A DNA stretch of 64,000 bases, taken from Marinomonas ostreistagni (lineage in GTDB: Bacteria; Pseudomonadota; Gammaproteobacteria; Pseudomonadales; Marinomonadaceae). Where the stretch lies: NCBI RefSeq assembly GCF_016461785.1, contig NZ_JAEMUH010000011.1, forward strand, positions 117,421-181,420. The letters are read 5' to 3'. Under the pieces are notes generated by a model, which saw only the letters and a program-made list of their open reading frames with translations, was not told the DNA's origin and ran no database searches. Made by a program: the position numbers and the translations under genes. Below, piece after piece: positions 16,247 through 24,406 of the stretch (positions are counted from its first letter, which is position 1; every line of letters starts with the position of its first letter).

Positions 16247-18247
16247 TTAAAACTCTGCTCTGCTAGATGGTGTCATGTTCAAGTATTGCACAATCCTAGG
16301 GTGCTGAGCGCGATTTGGACTGCTGCCATGGGGCAGGGCATGATGCCAGATAATCAGATCTCCCGCTTGGGCGGCAATCGGTGTGACATTAAAGTTGTCC
16401 CAGTCTTGCTGCTGCGGGTCTTTTCCCTCGGGTAGCTGCTGTGCCCAAGCGTCAAATTCCCTATGAAATCCGGGCACACAACAAAAAGCGCCTTGATTCT
16501 CCGCTGTGTCCGTCAAGTAAATCAGCCCCTGCGTAGCAAAGGGTAGTGGCGCTTCAAAGGCTTTTATATCCCAATGCATAACAGGGCCGGGGAAACGCCA
16601 AGCGTTTGTCTCTGGTGGATTAAAACTGACCCGGTCATAGGATGGAGTCAGGTCGTTGGTTTGCCAAAGCTGAGCAAAGATGTCTTTAATACTTTGTTTC
16701 TGGCGTATATGTTCTTGAGCAGGACTATCAAACAACTGAACCATTATTTGGTGCTGTGATGCCGTGTGTTGATACCAAGACTCCGGCTCAGTTAGTGAGA
16801 TTTGCATATGTTGACAAATGTCTGCCAACAATGCTTGGCATTCTTGATCGGTTATGGCCTTGGGTATGACCAGATAACCATTTTGTTGCCAAAAGTTTAG
16901 CTGTTCCTTGGTCAGAGGTGATGGGATCGTCTCAATTTTGTCTGTGTCTTTAGCGAAGTAGCTGGCGACGCAGTCTTGAAGTTGCTGGCTTTGTTGGCCG
17001 GTGACTTGGCCTTGGTTATGCTCAAGTATGCAGTGTGCCCATTGGTCAGGGTTGTCGCTTTGATATAGGGATTGAATCGCTCGTTCTAGGCCTAGTTTTA
17101 GAATATCAAAGACTTTTATATCCAATGCCCATTCTTGTTGTTGAATATGGGGCGGCAGTTTGTTGTGTCGTTGTTGGTGATGTTTATGCCAAATTCGATT
17201 TAGATAGGGCAGATTAAGTAGGTCTTGATTGTTGGCAGAAGGCAGACACTGCTCTGTAAACGAAGCCAGCCGTTCAAACTCAAATTTGAACTTTGGATGA
17301 ACACCAAATTCATAAAAACAGTTCAGCGTAGAGTTTGGTTTAGGATTGGCTTCTCTAATCCTATACGGCAGATTTAAAGAACACTGGTTTTCGCTCAGTT
17401 TATGTTGTCTATATACGGTAATATCGGTCGTAAATTTCAAATTTGATGAAGCATCGATTGGGTAGCTTGGGATGGTGAGTGCTTGCTGAATGGACGGTTC
17501 TGTTTGTCGGCTCAATTGGAGCGCAGATTCATGGTTTAAGGTAAACACATTACCAAAATATGTTGCTCTATTTTGCTGTGTTAACCAAGCGTCTATGCGA
17601 ATGGATTCAGGTACTAAACAGCCATCTTTTGCAAGCCAAGGGCTTAGATGGGCAAAAATCGACACTTGAGGTTCATGATCCAGCATCGCTTTCATGGTTT
17701 CAGAAATAATAATGTCGAACGTCTGATCTGGCTGTGGTTGCCACTGCAAGATATCAACACAGTCTATGCGTTCAATATGATCGTTTACGTTTAGTAAATG
17801 CTGTACTTTTTGTAATGCATCTAACGACTCTTGATGGATATCTAGTAAGGTGACGCTTATTTTTTCCGGTGAAAACAAAGGTAATAAAGGCAGTAACAGA
17901 AGTCCAAATGGCCCTGTTCCAGCATATAAAACTCGGATATGTTCTTTATGTTCAAGTTGCTCTTGTAAAGCTTGATGCACACCTCTTAGAAATACCTGAG
18001 TACGCATAAACTCTTCCGCGCATTGGGCGGCCGTAATCATGGATACGGCTTTGCCCCGAGCCGTTGCGGAGAATTTGTTATCGATAAAAATTTCAGGATG
18101 GATGTCTAATTCGGTTGTGTCGCAGAGAATTTTAACCAGCTGATCAATGATCGGTTTATTGCCATTTAACTCACTATTAGATGAGTTTAGTATGTACTGA
18201 ACAATTTGTTTTAGTCGTGCTTGCATGCGAGTCCATTCCTTATCCAT
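16247..18247 (-). CDS. Fusion of a PRMT-like methyltransferase and a PhyH-family dioxygenase
   Basis: A 666-residue two-enzyme fusion. The N-terminal half (about 60-310) is a PRMT-like methyltransferase: motif I IRVLYAGTGPFGLLLLPLL (104-122), Asp136 in VTLLDIH, and double-Glu loop E183-x8-E192 in ISETMKAMLDHEP, followed by LSPWLAKDGCLVPESIRI. A Gln/His-rich middle of about 130 residues (310-440) contains HKHHQQRHNKLPP and no domain that I recognise. The C-terminal part (445-666) is a phytanoyl-CoA dioxygenase-type (PhyH) enzyme. It starts LTKEQLNFWQQNGYLVIPK, has HxD iron ligands His558/Asp560 in MHWDIK, the distal His640 in LPHGSSPN, and Arg651 for 2-oxoglutarate. The fusion implies that methylation and hydroxylation act on one substrate in sequence. 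It starts a minus-strand run and is divergent from another PRMT-like gene (97-base gap). Confidence 0.85.
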   Translation of the reverse strand: MDKEWTRMQARLKQIVQYILNSSNSELNGNKPIIDQLVKILCDTTELDIHPEIFIDNKFSATARGKAVSMITAAQCAEEFMRTQVFLRGVHQALQEQLEHKEHIRVLYAGTGPFGLLLLPLLPLFSPEKISVTLLDIHQESLDALQKVQHLLNVNDHIERIDCVDILQWQPQPDQTFDIIISETMKAMLDHEPQVSIFAHLSPWLAKDGCLVPESIRIDAWLTQQNRATYFGNVFTLNHESALQLSRQTEPSIQQALTIPSYPIDASSNLKFTTDITVYRQHKLSENQCSLNLPYRIREANPKPNSTLNCFYEFGVHPKFKFEFERLASFTEQCLPSANNQDLLNLPYLNRIWHKHHQQRHNKLPPHIQQQEWALDIKVFDILKLGLERAIQSLYQSDNPDQWAHCILEHNQGQVTGQQSQQLQDCVASYFAKDTDKIETIPSPLTKEQLNFWQQNGYLVIPKAITDQECQALLADICQHMQISLTEPESWYQHTASQHQIMVQLFDSPAQEHIRQKQSIKDIFAQLWQTNDLTPSYDRVSFNPPETNAWRFPGPVMHWDIKAFEAPLPFATQGLIYLTDTAENQGAFCCVPGFHREFDAWAQQLPEGKDPQQQDWDNFNVTPIAAQAGDLIIWHHALPHGSSPNRAQHPRIVQYLNMTPSSRAEF

Positions 18248-18344
18248 CCTGATCCAGTTTGTTCATAATAGATAGAGGACATTATGCGCTGCAATAGAAT
18301 TTGAGCTTTAATGGATAAATGATTCGTTGGGTATGGGATGAACG

Positions 18345-19340
18345 ATGTTGGAAGCGCCAAATAAGAGAGTGCTGGTGGATTTGTTTCACTTAATGTTAGC
18401 GGAAAAGGATGATGAACGAGCAGATCAAATATGCCTTGAGTTAGTTCAATACTGGAGAGATCTAGCTGGTTTCGAGACAAGTCATGAAGCGTTTCAATAT
18501 GCTCAATCGGGATTAATATTATCGCCTAACATGGCTGGAAATTGTGCATTTGGTTTAACTCGCACTCGACGCTATCTCACAGCAGTTTATCAAAGAGTGT
18601 CTGCGTTGTTACGGGATCAGCCCGACAACCTGCCTGTGCGAGTGCTTTATCCCGGTTGTGGTCCTTACGGCATATTGGTTTCACCTTTGCTGGTCTTATT
18701 TTCGGCTAAGCAACTGATTGTAGATGTGATTGATTTTCATGCAGCTTCAATTCGTTGTTTAAAACAGATAGTGCATGTTTTTGATCTGGAGGACCGCATT
18801 CAATCTAGTGTGGGGGATGCTTTAGAATATCAAATTCCAGAGGCTCAAATGCCTGACTTAATTGTCTCTGAATTACTGTTGGCGGGATTAGAAAAGGAAG
18901 GGCATGTAGCCATCAATGAGCATCTGTTAAAGCAAGCGCCAGATGCTATTTTAATTCCAGAGAAAATAGATATTTCATTGTGTTTTGTTGACCCTGAAAC
19001 GGAGTTTGATCAGCAAGAAATGATAAAAGATAGGCTTTGCTTAGGTCTTGTGTTCAGCATGAACCGAAATTCGCTACTGGCGGCAGACTCAAACAGTGAT
19101 CTTATGACGGCTGAAACATTAATTGTTCCAGAATATATGAATCCCAAATGGGTACCATGTTTATTCACACACATACAATTATGTGATGAACTTGTTATAA
19201 AAGAGTACGAGAACGGCCTTACCACGCCCGTTGTTTATTCACTGCCAAAGGATTTTCATAAGGCTAATAAGTTAGTGTTCTCTTACAACAAGGGTCATAT
19301 GCCGGGCCTATTGTGTTCGGCAGTTTTTTCTAAAGTTTGA
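18345..19340 (+). CDS. PRMT-like SAM-dependent methyltransferase
   Basis: Third PRMT-like methyltransferase of the cluster, 331 residues. Motif I is VRVLYPGCGPYGILVSPLL (98-116), Asp130 ends strand 2 in VDVIDFH, and the double-Glu loop is E176-x8-E185 in VSELLLAGLEKEGH. NEHLLKQAPDAILIPEKIDI follows, close to the equivalent of the 407-residue protein (APYLTADAIMLPEKIVV). It is shorter than the other two because its N-terminal helical region is cut to about 90 residues. It is transcribed away from the fusion gene and is followed 13 bases later by a hypothetical gene, so these two form a small operon. A different substrate or a heteromeric complex with the other two is possible; nothing in the sequence decides. 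Confidence 0.8.
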   Translation: MLEAPNKRVLVDLFHLMLAEKDDERADQICLELVQYWRDLAGFETSHEAFQYAQSGLILSPNMAGNCAFGLTRTRRYLTAVYQRVSALLRDQPDNLPVRVLYPGCGPYGILVSPLLVLFSAKQLIVDVIDFHAASIRCLKQIVHVFDLEDRIQSSVGDALEYQIPEAQMPDLIVSELLLAGLEKEGHVAINEHLLKQAPDAILIPEKIDISLCFVDPETEFDQQEMIKDRLCLGLVFSMNRNSLLAADSNSDLMTAETLIVPEYMNPKWVPCLFTHIQLCDELVIKEYENGLTTPVVYSLPKDFHKANKLVFSYNKGHMPGLLCSAVFSKV

Positions 19341-19353
19341 TGTAGAGGTGCCA

Positions 19354-20256
19354 ATGTCCCCTTGTTTGCCAAATGAGCCGCGAATTATAGACCCAGAAAT
19401 ACAAGGGCAGTTAACCCGTAAATATCTAAGTGAATATCTGACCCAAATTGAGCAATTGTTTACTGATCTGCGTAACCAGTTAGATGTTCATCTGCGAAAC
19501 GCTAAGCCTAATAAGCTTGGCAAGACTTACCCTCTCGGTCAGTGTCTTGAAATCTCGCAGGCGTTTGAAGCGGCGTTTGCTCATTTAGAACCATCACAAT
19601 TAAGCTCTTCTGAACATGTGACAGCGTTTCAAGCTATCCAAGCTTTTCTGGCAGCAGGAGGAGAGTTTCGCCAAGTGTGGGGGGATTTGCGTGGCGAGTA
19701 CTTTCAGAACGCTTTTATACTAGGAAGCTGGTATGTGGATGTGGCCAACGACACGGTGGATGTCAATAAACCTTCCGTCGAGATCTTGCCGTTTTCAGAG
19801 TCTGGTTTACGCCCCATTCAAAACTTTGCCCATTTTGCCGTGATCGCTAAGCGTTACTGGCAGGCGGTGTGTTTACCAAATATTGTGTTCCCTGAACTGG
19901 CTCACCACTTTCCAATGATTGTGTTACAGCCTAATGCTGGGCCGCAGTTACAAGGCCTTTTTGATTATATGATCGCACTGACAAGACAAAGCGGTTTTCG
20001 TCTTAGCGAAGACGCTATTGTCGGACTATCTTTCCCTGACTCGTTATTTCAAACATTTCGGCGCCAGGGTTGGGCAGCATCTGGTCTTGCAGAGAGTGCG
20101 GACGAGGCGAAGCAAACCGCTGTCGATTCTTGTCGTCGTGCCCGCGAGCGAAAGATGCATGAGGATTCGCTCATTCGAGATCGAGTGATTCAACAGGCTT
20201 TAAAGGTAAATCGTACATGGCAAGATTTGCGCGTCGAGTTTCATAGCAAACCGTAG
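19354..20256 (+). CDS. Hypothetical protein linked to the PRMT-like genes
   Basis: A soluble, mostly helical protein of about 300 residues with no signal peptide or membrane segment. I do not recognise a family. Notable stretches are GGEFRQVWGDLRGEYFQNAF and LGSWYVDVANDTVDVNKP near the middle, and a basic, helical C-terminus (CRRARERKMHEDS). I placed the start at the ATG at 19354, with GAGG five bases upstream; a GTG at 19348 overlaps that site. It follows the third PRMT-like gene by 13 bases and ends at a shared terminator, so it is co-transcribed with it and could be a partner or substrate-binding protein. Its function is unknown. Confidence 0.75.
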   Translation: MSPCLPNEPRIIDPEIQGQLTRKYLSEYLTQIEQLFTDLRNQLDVHLRNAKPNKLGKTYPLGQCLEISQAFEAAFAHLEPSQLSSSEHVTAFQAIQAFLAAGGEFRQVWGDLRGEYFQNAFILGSWYVDVANDTVDVNKPSVEILPFSESGLRPIQNFAHFAVIAKRYWQAVCLPNIVFPELAHHFPMIVLQPNAGPQLQGLFDYMIALTRQSGFRLSEDAIVGLSFPDSLFQTFRRQGWAASGLAESADEAKQTAVDSCRRARERKMHEDSLIRDRVIQQALKVNRTWQDLRVEFHSKP

Positions 20257-20274
20257 TTCACGGCATATTGATAT

Positions 20275-20305
20275 AAAAACGCTTCACTAAGCGTAAAGCG
20301 TTTTT
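20275..20305. terminator. Bidirectional terminator
   Basis: AAAAACGCTT at 20275-20284 pairs with AAGCGTTTTT at 20296-20305 around an 11-base loop. A-run on one side and T-run on the other let it serve both converging genes. Confidence 0.8.
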
Positions 20306-20332
20306 ATAGGGAGGAGTATTAACTAGATCGCA

Positions 20333-21244
20333 TTAGGTAAAGTCGACACCTTGTTCAACGCCAATAATTTCTGCAATAGGAAACTCCGGAGCTGAAGAGG
20401 CTGAGTTGGCGGATACCTCATAGTATTCTGCCATGCTAGCGATGTTTTCATAAAACTCGTCATAATCAATGCTGTCCAATCCAAAACTGCTTAGGTCTAG
20501 ATTTTGTAGCATGAGCATGACTTGATCGAGGTAGGACTCCCAGTCCACGGCACTGAATAGGGTGGTGAAGTAGTCTTCTGTTAGCCCAAGCGCAGCTAGG
20601 TATTCAGAATAGTCGAAGTTTCCAAAATCAAAGTCGTCATCGTCATCTTCTGATTCTTCCTCCCAGTCGTCCCAACTCCAGTCCATATCATCAAACAAAG
20701 AGTCTAATTCAAAATCAATCCAGGAATCCGTTAGATTATCCAACGTTGTCAGCCAGCTGGTGTCTGAGGCGTAGGTATTGGCTAGAGTGGTCATCTGGGT
20801 CGTCCAAGAAGACCAGTCGAAGTTCGCCAGCGCTTCGGCGATGCTGTCACCCCATGCATCCCAGTCAAAATTACTCAGCGCTTCTAAGTAGTCATCGAAC
20901 AAGCTGTCCCAATCGCTGGCAGCGATGTCTTCGTCCTCTAACTCCAATAGATCATCAAGGTCTAAGTCAAGGCGACCAAACATAACGTCATAATCGCCGT
21001 CTTCATAATCATCATCCCAAAGCGGCGCATCATCGGAAGTGACCATGCCTAAATCACTGAAAAAACTTCTGACAATATCGCCGTCAATGTCATCACTATA
21101 GATTTCAGCTAGCATATCAAAGGTGACTTCGTATTGTGCCGCGACTTGGTAGATGGTTTCTGGTGAATCGAGGTTTCCTTGAATAAACTGATGGGCTTGA
21201 TCAACGGTGACACCAAATTTAGCAAGATGCTGTTCCGCAGGCAT
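20333..21244 (-). CDS. Acidic Asp/Trp-rich protein with an N-terminal module shared with the RTX metalloprotease
   Basis: A 303-residue, extremely acidic protein. Residues 7-66 (LAKFGVTVDQAHQFIQGNLD onward) form a module that also opens the M10 protease at 46352: by hand I count 27 identities over 57 aligned positions without a gap, including NL..P..IY.VA..Y.VTF.MLAE.Y. The rest is built from loose repeats rich in Asp, Trp, Phe and Leu, such as LSNFDWDAWGDSIAEALANF and DDMDWSWDDWEEE. These could bind calcium or form an amphipathic repeat structure. There is no signal peptide, Cys or membrane segment. I chose the ATG at 21244 because AAGGAG lies 9 bases upstream. It is located just beyond the T1SS operon terminator, on the same strand, so it is probably a secreted substrate of that system. 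That is inference; no known family was recognised for the body of the protein. Confidence 0.8.
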   Translation of the reverse strand: MPAEQHLAKFGVTVDQAHQFIQGNLDSPETIYQVAAQYEVTFDMLAEIYSDDIDGDIVRSFFSDLGMVTSDDAPLWDDDYEDGDYDVMFGRLDLDLDDLLELEDEDIAASDWDSLFDDYLEALSNFDWDAWGDSIAEALANFDWSSWTTQMTTLANTYASDTSWLTTLDNLTDSWIDFELDSLFDDMDWSWDDWEEESEDDDDDFDFGNFDYSEYLAALGLTEDYFTTLFSAVDWESYLDQVMLMLQNLDLSSFGLDSIDYDEFYENIASMAEYYEVSANSASSAPEFPIAEIIGVEQGVDFT

Positions 21245-21320
21245 GGGTTGTTGCTCCTTGAATGGACTTGTTAGGAGCAAAAGTCTAGATCAATCTTTTA
21301 GCTTTGCGAAGTTTTTGCAC

Positions 21321-21348
21321 AAAAAAAGGCCAACAAATGTTGGCCTTT
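21321..21348 (-). terminator. Terminator of the type I secretion operon
   Basis: A perfect 11-bp stem (AAAGGCCAACA and its complement, 2-base loop as drawn) is followed on the minus strand by a T-run. It lies 20 bases after the tolC-like stop codon. Confidence 0.85.
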
Positions 21349-21368
21349 GAGTCTCTCTTAAGTGAGTG

Positions 21369-22748
21369 TTATAGCGTTGTGCGGCTGAATAGCTCGTCGT
21401 ATTGTTCGAGAGTGTGCTCGGTCAGCTGACCAGTCTCAAGCAGTAAGTTAAGGTCGGATAACAGATAGTCCGCCAAAGTACGAGCGAATTTAAGGCGTAC
21501 ATCATAGAGATCAGTACGGGCTTCTAGTACATCCACTTGGCTGCTTAGGCTTAAATCGGCTTGTCGTTCTGCCGCTTCAAGAAACGCTTGGCTAGACTTG
21601 CGCGATTCGTCCAAAGCTTCAAGGCGACCACGGTAAGAGTTGAGCTGTGCGTAGGCCAGTTTTACTGTTTGTGTAATGTCGGAAAGCGTTTTCTCATAAC
21701 GTGCTTGAGCGGCATTATAGGTCGCTTCCGCTTGGCGGTAGCGAGACGAGGTTTTGCCGCCGGTATAGAGCGGTATGGTTAGATCAATCGAGGCAATGTA
21801 GTTTGTACTGTCCACATAAATGTCGTCAGACTTACTGTCTATGGCTCTTAATGATAAATCCAGTGTGGGTAAATGCGCCGCTTGTCGTGATTCTGCTTGC
21901 AGTTCTTGGCCTCTTACATTGGCCATCTCAGCTAACAGTTCCGTATTGTCAGGGACTTTATTGATCCAGTCCTGCTGTGTACCTGTCTGTAGATCAGGAA
22001 TCACTTGATGACCATGTTGTACCCAGTTCTCAGGTAAAACCACTTCGGTGCCAGCAATGACGTTTAGTTTCGTTTGAGCATCTTCGTATTCACTTTGAGC
22101 CTGCAGAAGGTCACTACGCGCAATGTCTCGAGTGGAAGCAACTTTCAATACACTCAGTCGATCGCCAACACCGAGTTCTTCCATGCGTTGGGTCTGCTCA
22201 AGTTTTAGTTGTAATGCCGCCAGTTTATCTTGGTTAATATAAACCTGCTGACTGGCTAATAGTGCTTTTAAGTACGCTTGGCTTAAACGGTAAATCAGTT
22301 CTTGCTCAGCACGTTGGTAGGTAAATTCAGACTTACGTACGGCCTGTTTGCTACTGCTGTAATCTTTCCAAGCCGCTACGTTGACCAGACTTTGTTGCAT
22401 GCGCAACTGAAAGTTGTAGTCATCTTGGTCTTTTTCCGAACGCGCCAAAGATTCGCTGTATGCACTTGAAAATTTGTCTGTATAAATATCTCTAACATAC
22501 TGATAGCGGTAGCTAGAGGATAAGCTTACTGTGGGCAAAAGCGCCGACATGCTGATGTCATCCGCTTCTTGTTCGCCTAGATAGTTGTAATAGGCGTACT
22601 GAAGCTCAGAGTCATGTTGTCGAGCCGACTCTAATGCTTCAGCAAATCCCATCGTCTGAGGCATGGTAGTTTCCTCAGCGAATGTCGCTGAGGAAACTGA
22701 TGCACTGACGACTAGAGCGATAAGCTGCGGTTTGAAAGGAAACGGCAT
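21369..22748 (-). CDS. TolC-family outer membrane channel of the type I secretion system
   Basis: A 459-residue TolC-type protein, expected to form the trimeric outer membrane and periplasmic tunnel of a T1SS. The first 24 residues (MPFPFKPQLIALVVSASVSS, then ATFA) are a signal peptide. The body shows two related halves with long amphipathic helices, for example LIYRLSQAYLKALLASQQVY in the first and VKLAYAQLNSYRGRLEALDE in the second, plus the strand-helix joint IDLTIPLYTGGKTSSRYRQA that is typical of TolC homologues. It is the last gene of a three-gene minus-strand operon and abuts the HlyD-like gene with no gap (22748/22749). Its partners are the ABC and adaptor proteins upstream. Likely substrates are the RTX adhesin and related proteins in this window. 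Confidence 0.93.
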   Translation of the reverse strand: MPFPFKPQLIALVVSASVSSATFAEETTMPQTMGFAEALESARQHDSELQYAYYNYLGEQEADDISMSALLPTVSLSSSYRYQYVRDIYTDKFSSAYSESLARSEKDQDDYNFQLRMQQSLVNVAAWKDYSSSKQAVRKSEFTYQRAEQELIYRLSQAYLKALLASQQVYINQDKLAALQLKLEQTQRMEELGVGDRLSVLKVASTRDIARSDLLQAQSEYEDAQTKLNVIAGTEVVLPENWVQHGHQVIPDLQTGTQQDWINKVPDNTELLAEMANVRGQELQAESRQAAHLPTLDLSLRAIDSKSDDIYVDSTNYIASIDLTIPLYTGGKTSSRYRQAEATYNAAQARYEKTLSDITQTVKLAYAQLNSYRGRLEALDESRKSSQAFLEAAERQADLSLSSQVDVLEARTDLYDVRLKFARTLADYLLSDLNLLLETGQLTEHTLEQYDELFSRTTL

Positions 22749-24368
22749 TTATTTCTCCTTAAGGCTGCGTGCGAAACTATCTTCCACAGGTTTAAATAGG
22801 TAGTTAAACAGCGAACGCTCACCGCGTTGAATCATAACTTCTGCCGGCATGCCTGCTTTTAGTTTCATGTCTTCAGACATATTAGAGCGCCCGTGCTCAG
22901 TAACTTGAATGCGTGCGAGGTAGTAAGGAGCTTGGTCTTGTTGTTCCAACAGTCGGTCAGCTGACACGTTGATCACCTTACCTTCTATAACTTTAGTTGT
23001 GCGCGCGTCAAATGCCGAGAAGCGAATGTCTGCTTTTTGTCCGATGTACAAGTCATTGATGTCACGAGGTGACACTTTACTTTCTACAACGAAGTTGTCA
23101 TCAGAAGGGACAAGATCCAATAATGGTTGGCCTGGGTTTGCCACACTGCCGATAGTGTGTATTTTCATATCGACGATGGTGCCGTCCTCAGGTGCGCGGA
23201 TAACTGAACGCTCAACACGATCTTTTGCTACCTGGTACTTCTCAAGAATATCAAAGTAGTTCCCCTGAGTTTGTTTCAGACGCTCACCAACATCTTTCAG
23301 GTAATCCTGTTTACGTGTTGCGATTTGAAGTTGCGTTTCCGTGTTTTGAATCTTTAAACGTGCCACTTCAGCTTGTGAAGAATTGATCTCATTCTGTGTT
23401 GAGATAATTGAGCGATTTAGTTCGCGAGCACGTTTATTATCGCCTAGACCTTCATTGTAAAGTGTGGTGTAGGCTTCTTCTTCTTCCGCAAGTAGCGCTA
23501 GCTGCTTCTCAAGCCCTGAAATTTGAGCATTGATGCCTTGGACTTGCGCATCGGTTTGCTCAAGACGGGTTTGTAGCGCTTCACTTTCTTGCTTATAGGC
23601 AGACATGCGCGCTGACAAAAGTGCATTTTGCTGTTTCAGTGCATTGGCGATGTCTTTATCTGTTTTCGCAGCCTCAAGCAACTCATCTGAGAAGGTCACT
23701 GATTCCGAGAAAGACTGTTCTGCCGTTAAACGCTCAAGCTCTGCCTTGAAAATTTGCAGGCGAGTAAAACTGTTTTCTAGTTGAGCTTGGAACTGTGCGT
23801 TCTCTAACTGAATAAGTGGTTCACCTTTTTCAACTAGGTCGCCGTTACGCACAAAGATCTCTTGCACGATACCACCTTCGAAGTGCTGTATGGTTTTTCG
23901 GTAACTGTCCACCATGACTTCACCTGGTGCAATCAGGGCACTGCTTAAAGGCGCTAGTGTTCCCCATGCGGTAAATGTACCTAAGGTTAGTAGTAGGAAC
24001 CAAAGTCCAAACTTGATGTAGCGTTTGTCATTGGTTGGAACATCTGGGCCTGGTGCCGCCATCTGAGGTGCAGACGGCTTATCTTTTGTGTTATTCGGTG
24101 GTGTGCCTGGTTTTGCTTCGGACGCCGGTTTTTTAACGGGTGTAATAGCTGCTAGTGCTTGTTTATTTTCTGCTGGTTTTGCAGATGATTTTGCCTTATC
24201 CGTATTTGCAGTACTCTTATCTGAGCTCGCTACTGTCTTTGCAGAGGCCGTTTTGCTGGTATCCGTGCGACTAGTTGTTGCGTTGTCAGGTTTGGCTTGT
24301 GCTTTATCTGTTGGAGCAGATTGTGGCGCCTGATTTGTCTCGCCACTTTTACTGTCATGTTTTGTCAT
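22749..24368 (-). CDS. HlyD-family membrane fusion protein of the type I secretion system
   Basis: A 539-residue periplasmic adaptor that joins the inner membrane ABC protein to the TolC channel. A single membrane helix is at about 136-160 (YIKFGLWFLLLTLGTFTAWG). Next come the lipoyl-like half-motif with GEVMVDSYRKTIQHFEGGIV, a long coiled-coil region (about 215-400), the second half-motif with APEDGTIVDMKIHTIGSV, and a C-terminal beta-barrel ending in GMPAEVMIQRGERSLFNYLF. This matches the PrtE/LapC class. Odd feature: about 130 cytoplasmic residues of Lys/Ala/Ser/Thr/Pro-rich low complexity precede the membrane helix, far more than in HlyD or PrtE. It is co-transcribed with the ABC gene upstream (38-base gap) and the TolC gene. 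Confidence 0.93.
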   Translation of the reverse strand: MTKHDSKSGETNQAPQSAPTDKAQAKPDNATTSRTDTSKTASAKTVASSDKSTANTDKAKSSAKPAENKQALAAITPVKKPASEAKPGTPPNNTKDKPSAPQMAAPGPDVPTNDKRYIKFGLWFLLLTLGTFTAWGTLAPLSSALIAPGEVMVDSYRKTIQHFEGGIVQEIFVRNGDLVEKGEPLIQLENAQFQAQLENSFTRLQIFKAELERLTAEQSFSESVTFSDELLEAAKTDKDIANALKQQNALLSARMSAYKQESEALQTRLEQTDAQVQGINAQISGLEKQLALLAEEEEAYTTLYNEGLGDNKRARELNRSIISTQNEINSSQAEVARLKIQNTETQLQIATRKQDYLKDVGERLKQTQGNYFDILEKYQVAKDRVERSVIRAPEDGTIVDMKIHTIGSVANPGQPLLDLVPSDDNFVVESKVSPRDINDLYIGQKADIRFSAFDARTTKVIEGKVINVSADRLLEQQDQAPYYLARIQVTEHGRSNMSEDMKLKAGMPAEVMIQRGERSLFNYLFKPVEDSFARSLKEK

Positions 24369-24406
24369 GCTTAATTACTCAATTCTGTCAGTCGTTAATG
24401 TCGTGG

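Noticed and set aside
18211..18480. 89-residue minus-strand frame across the divergent promoter
   Set aside because: It overlaps the starts of both flanking methyltransferase genes and occupies the only space available for their promoters.
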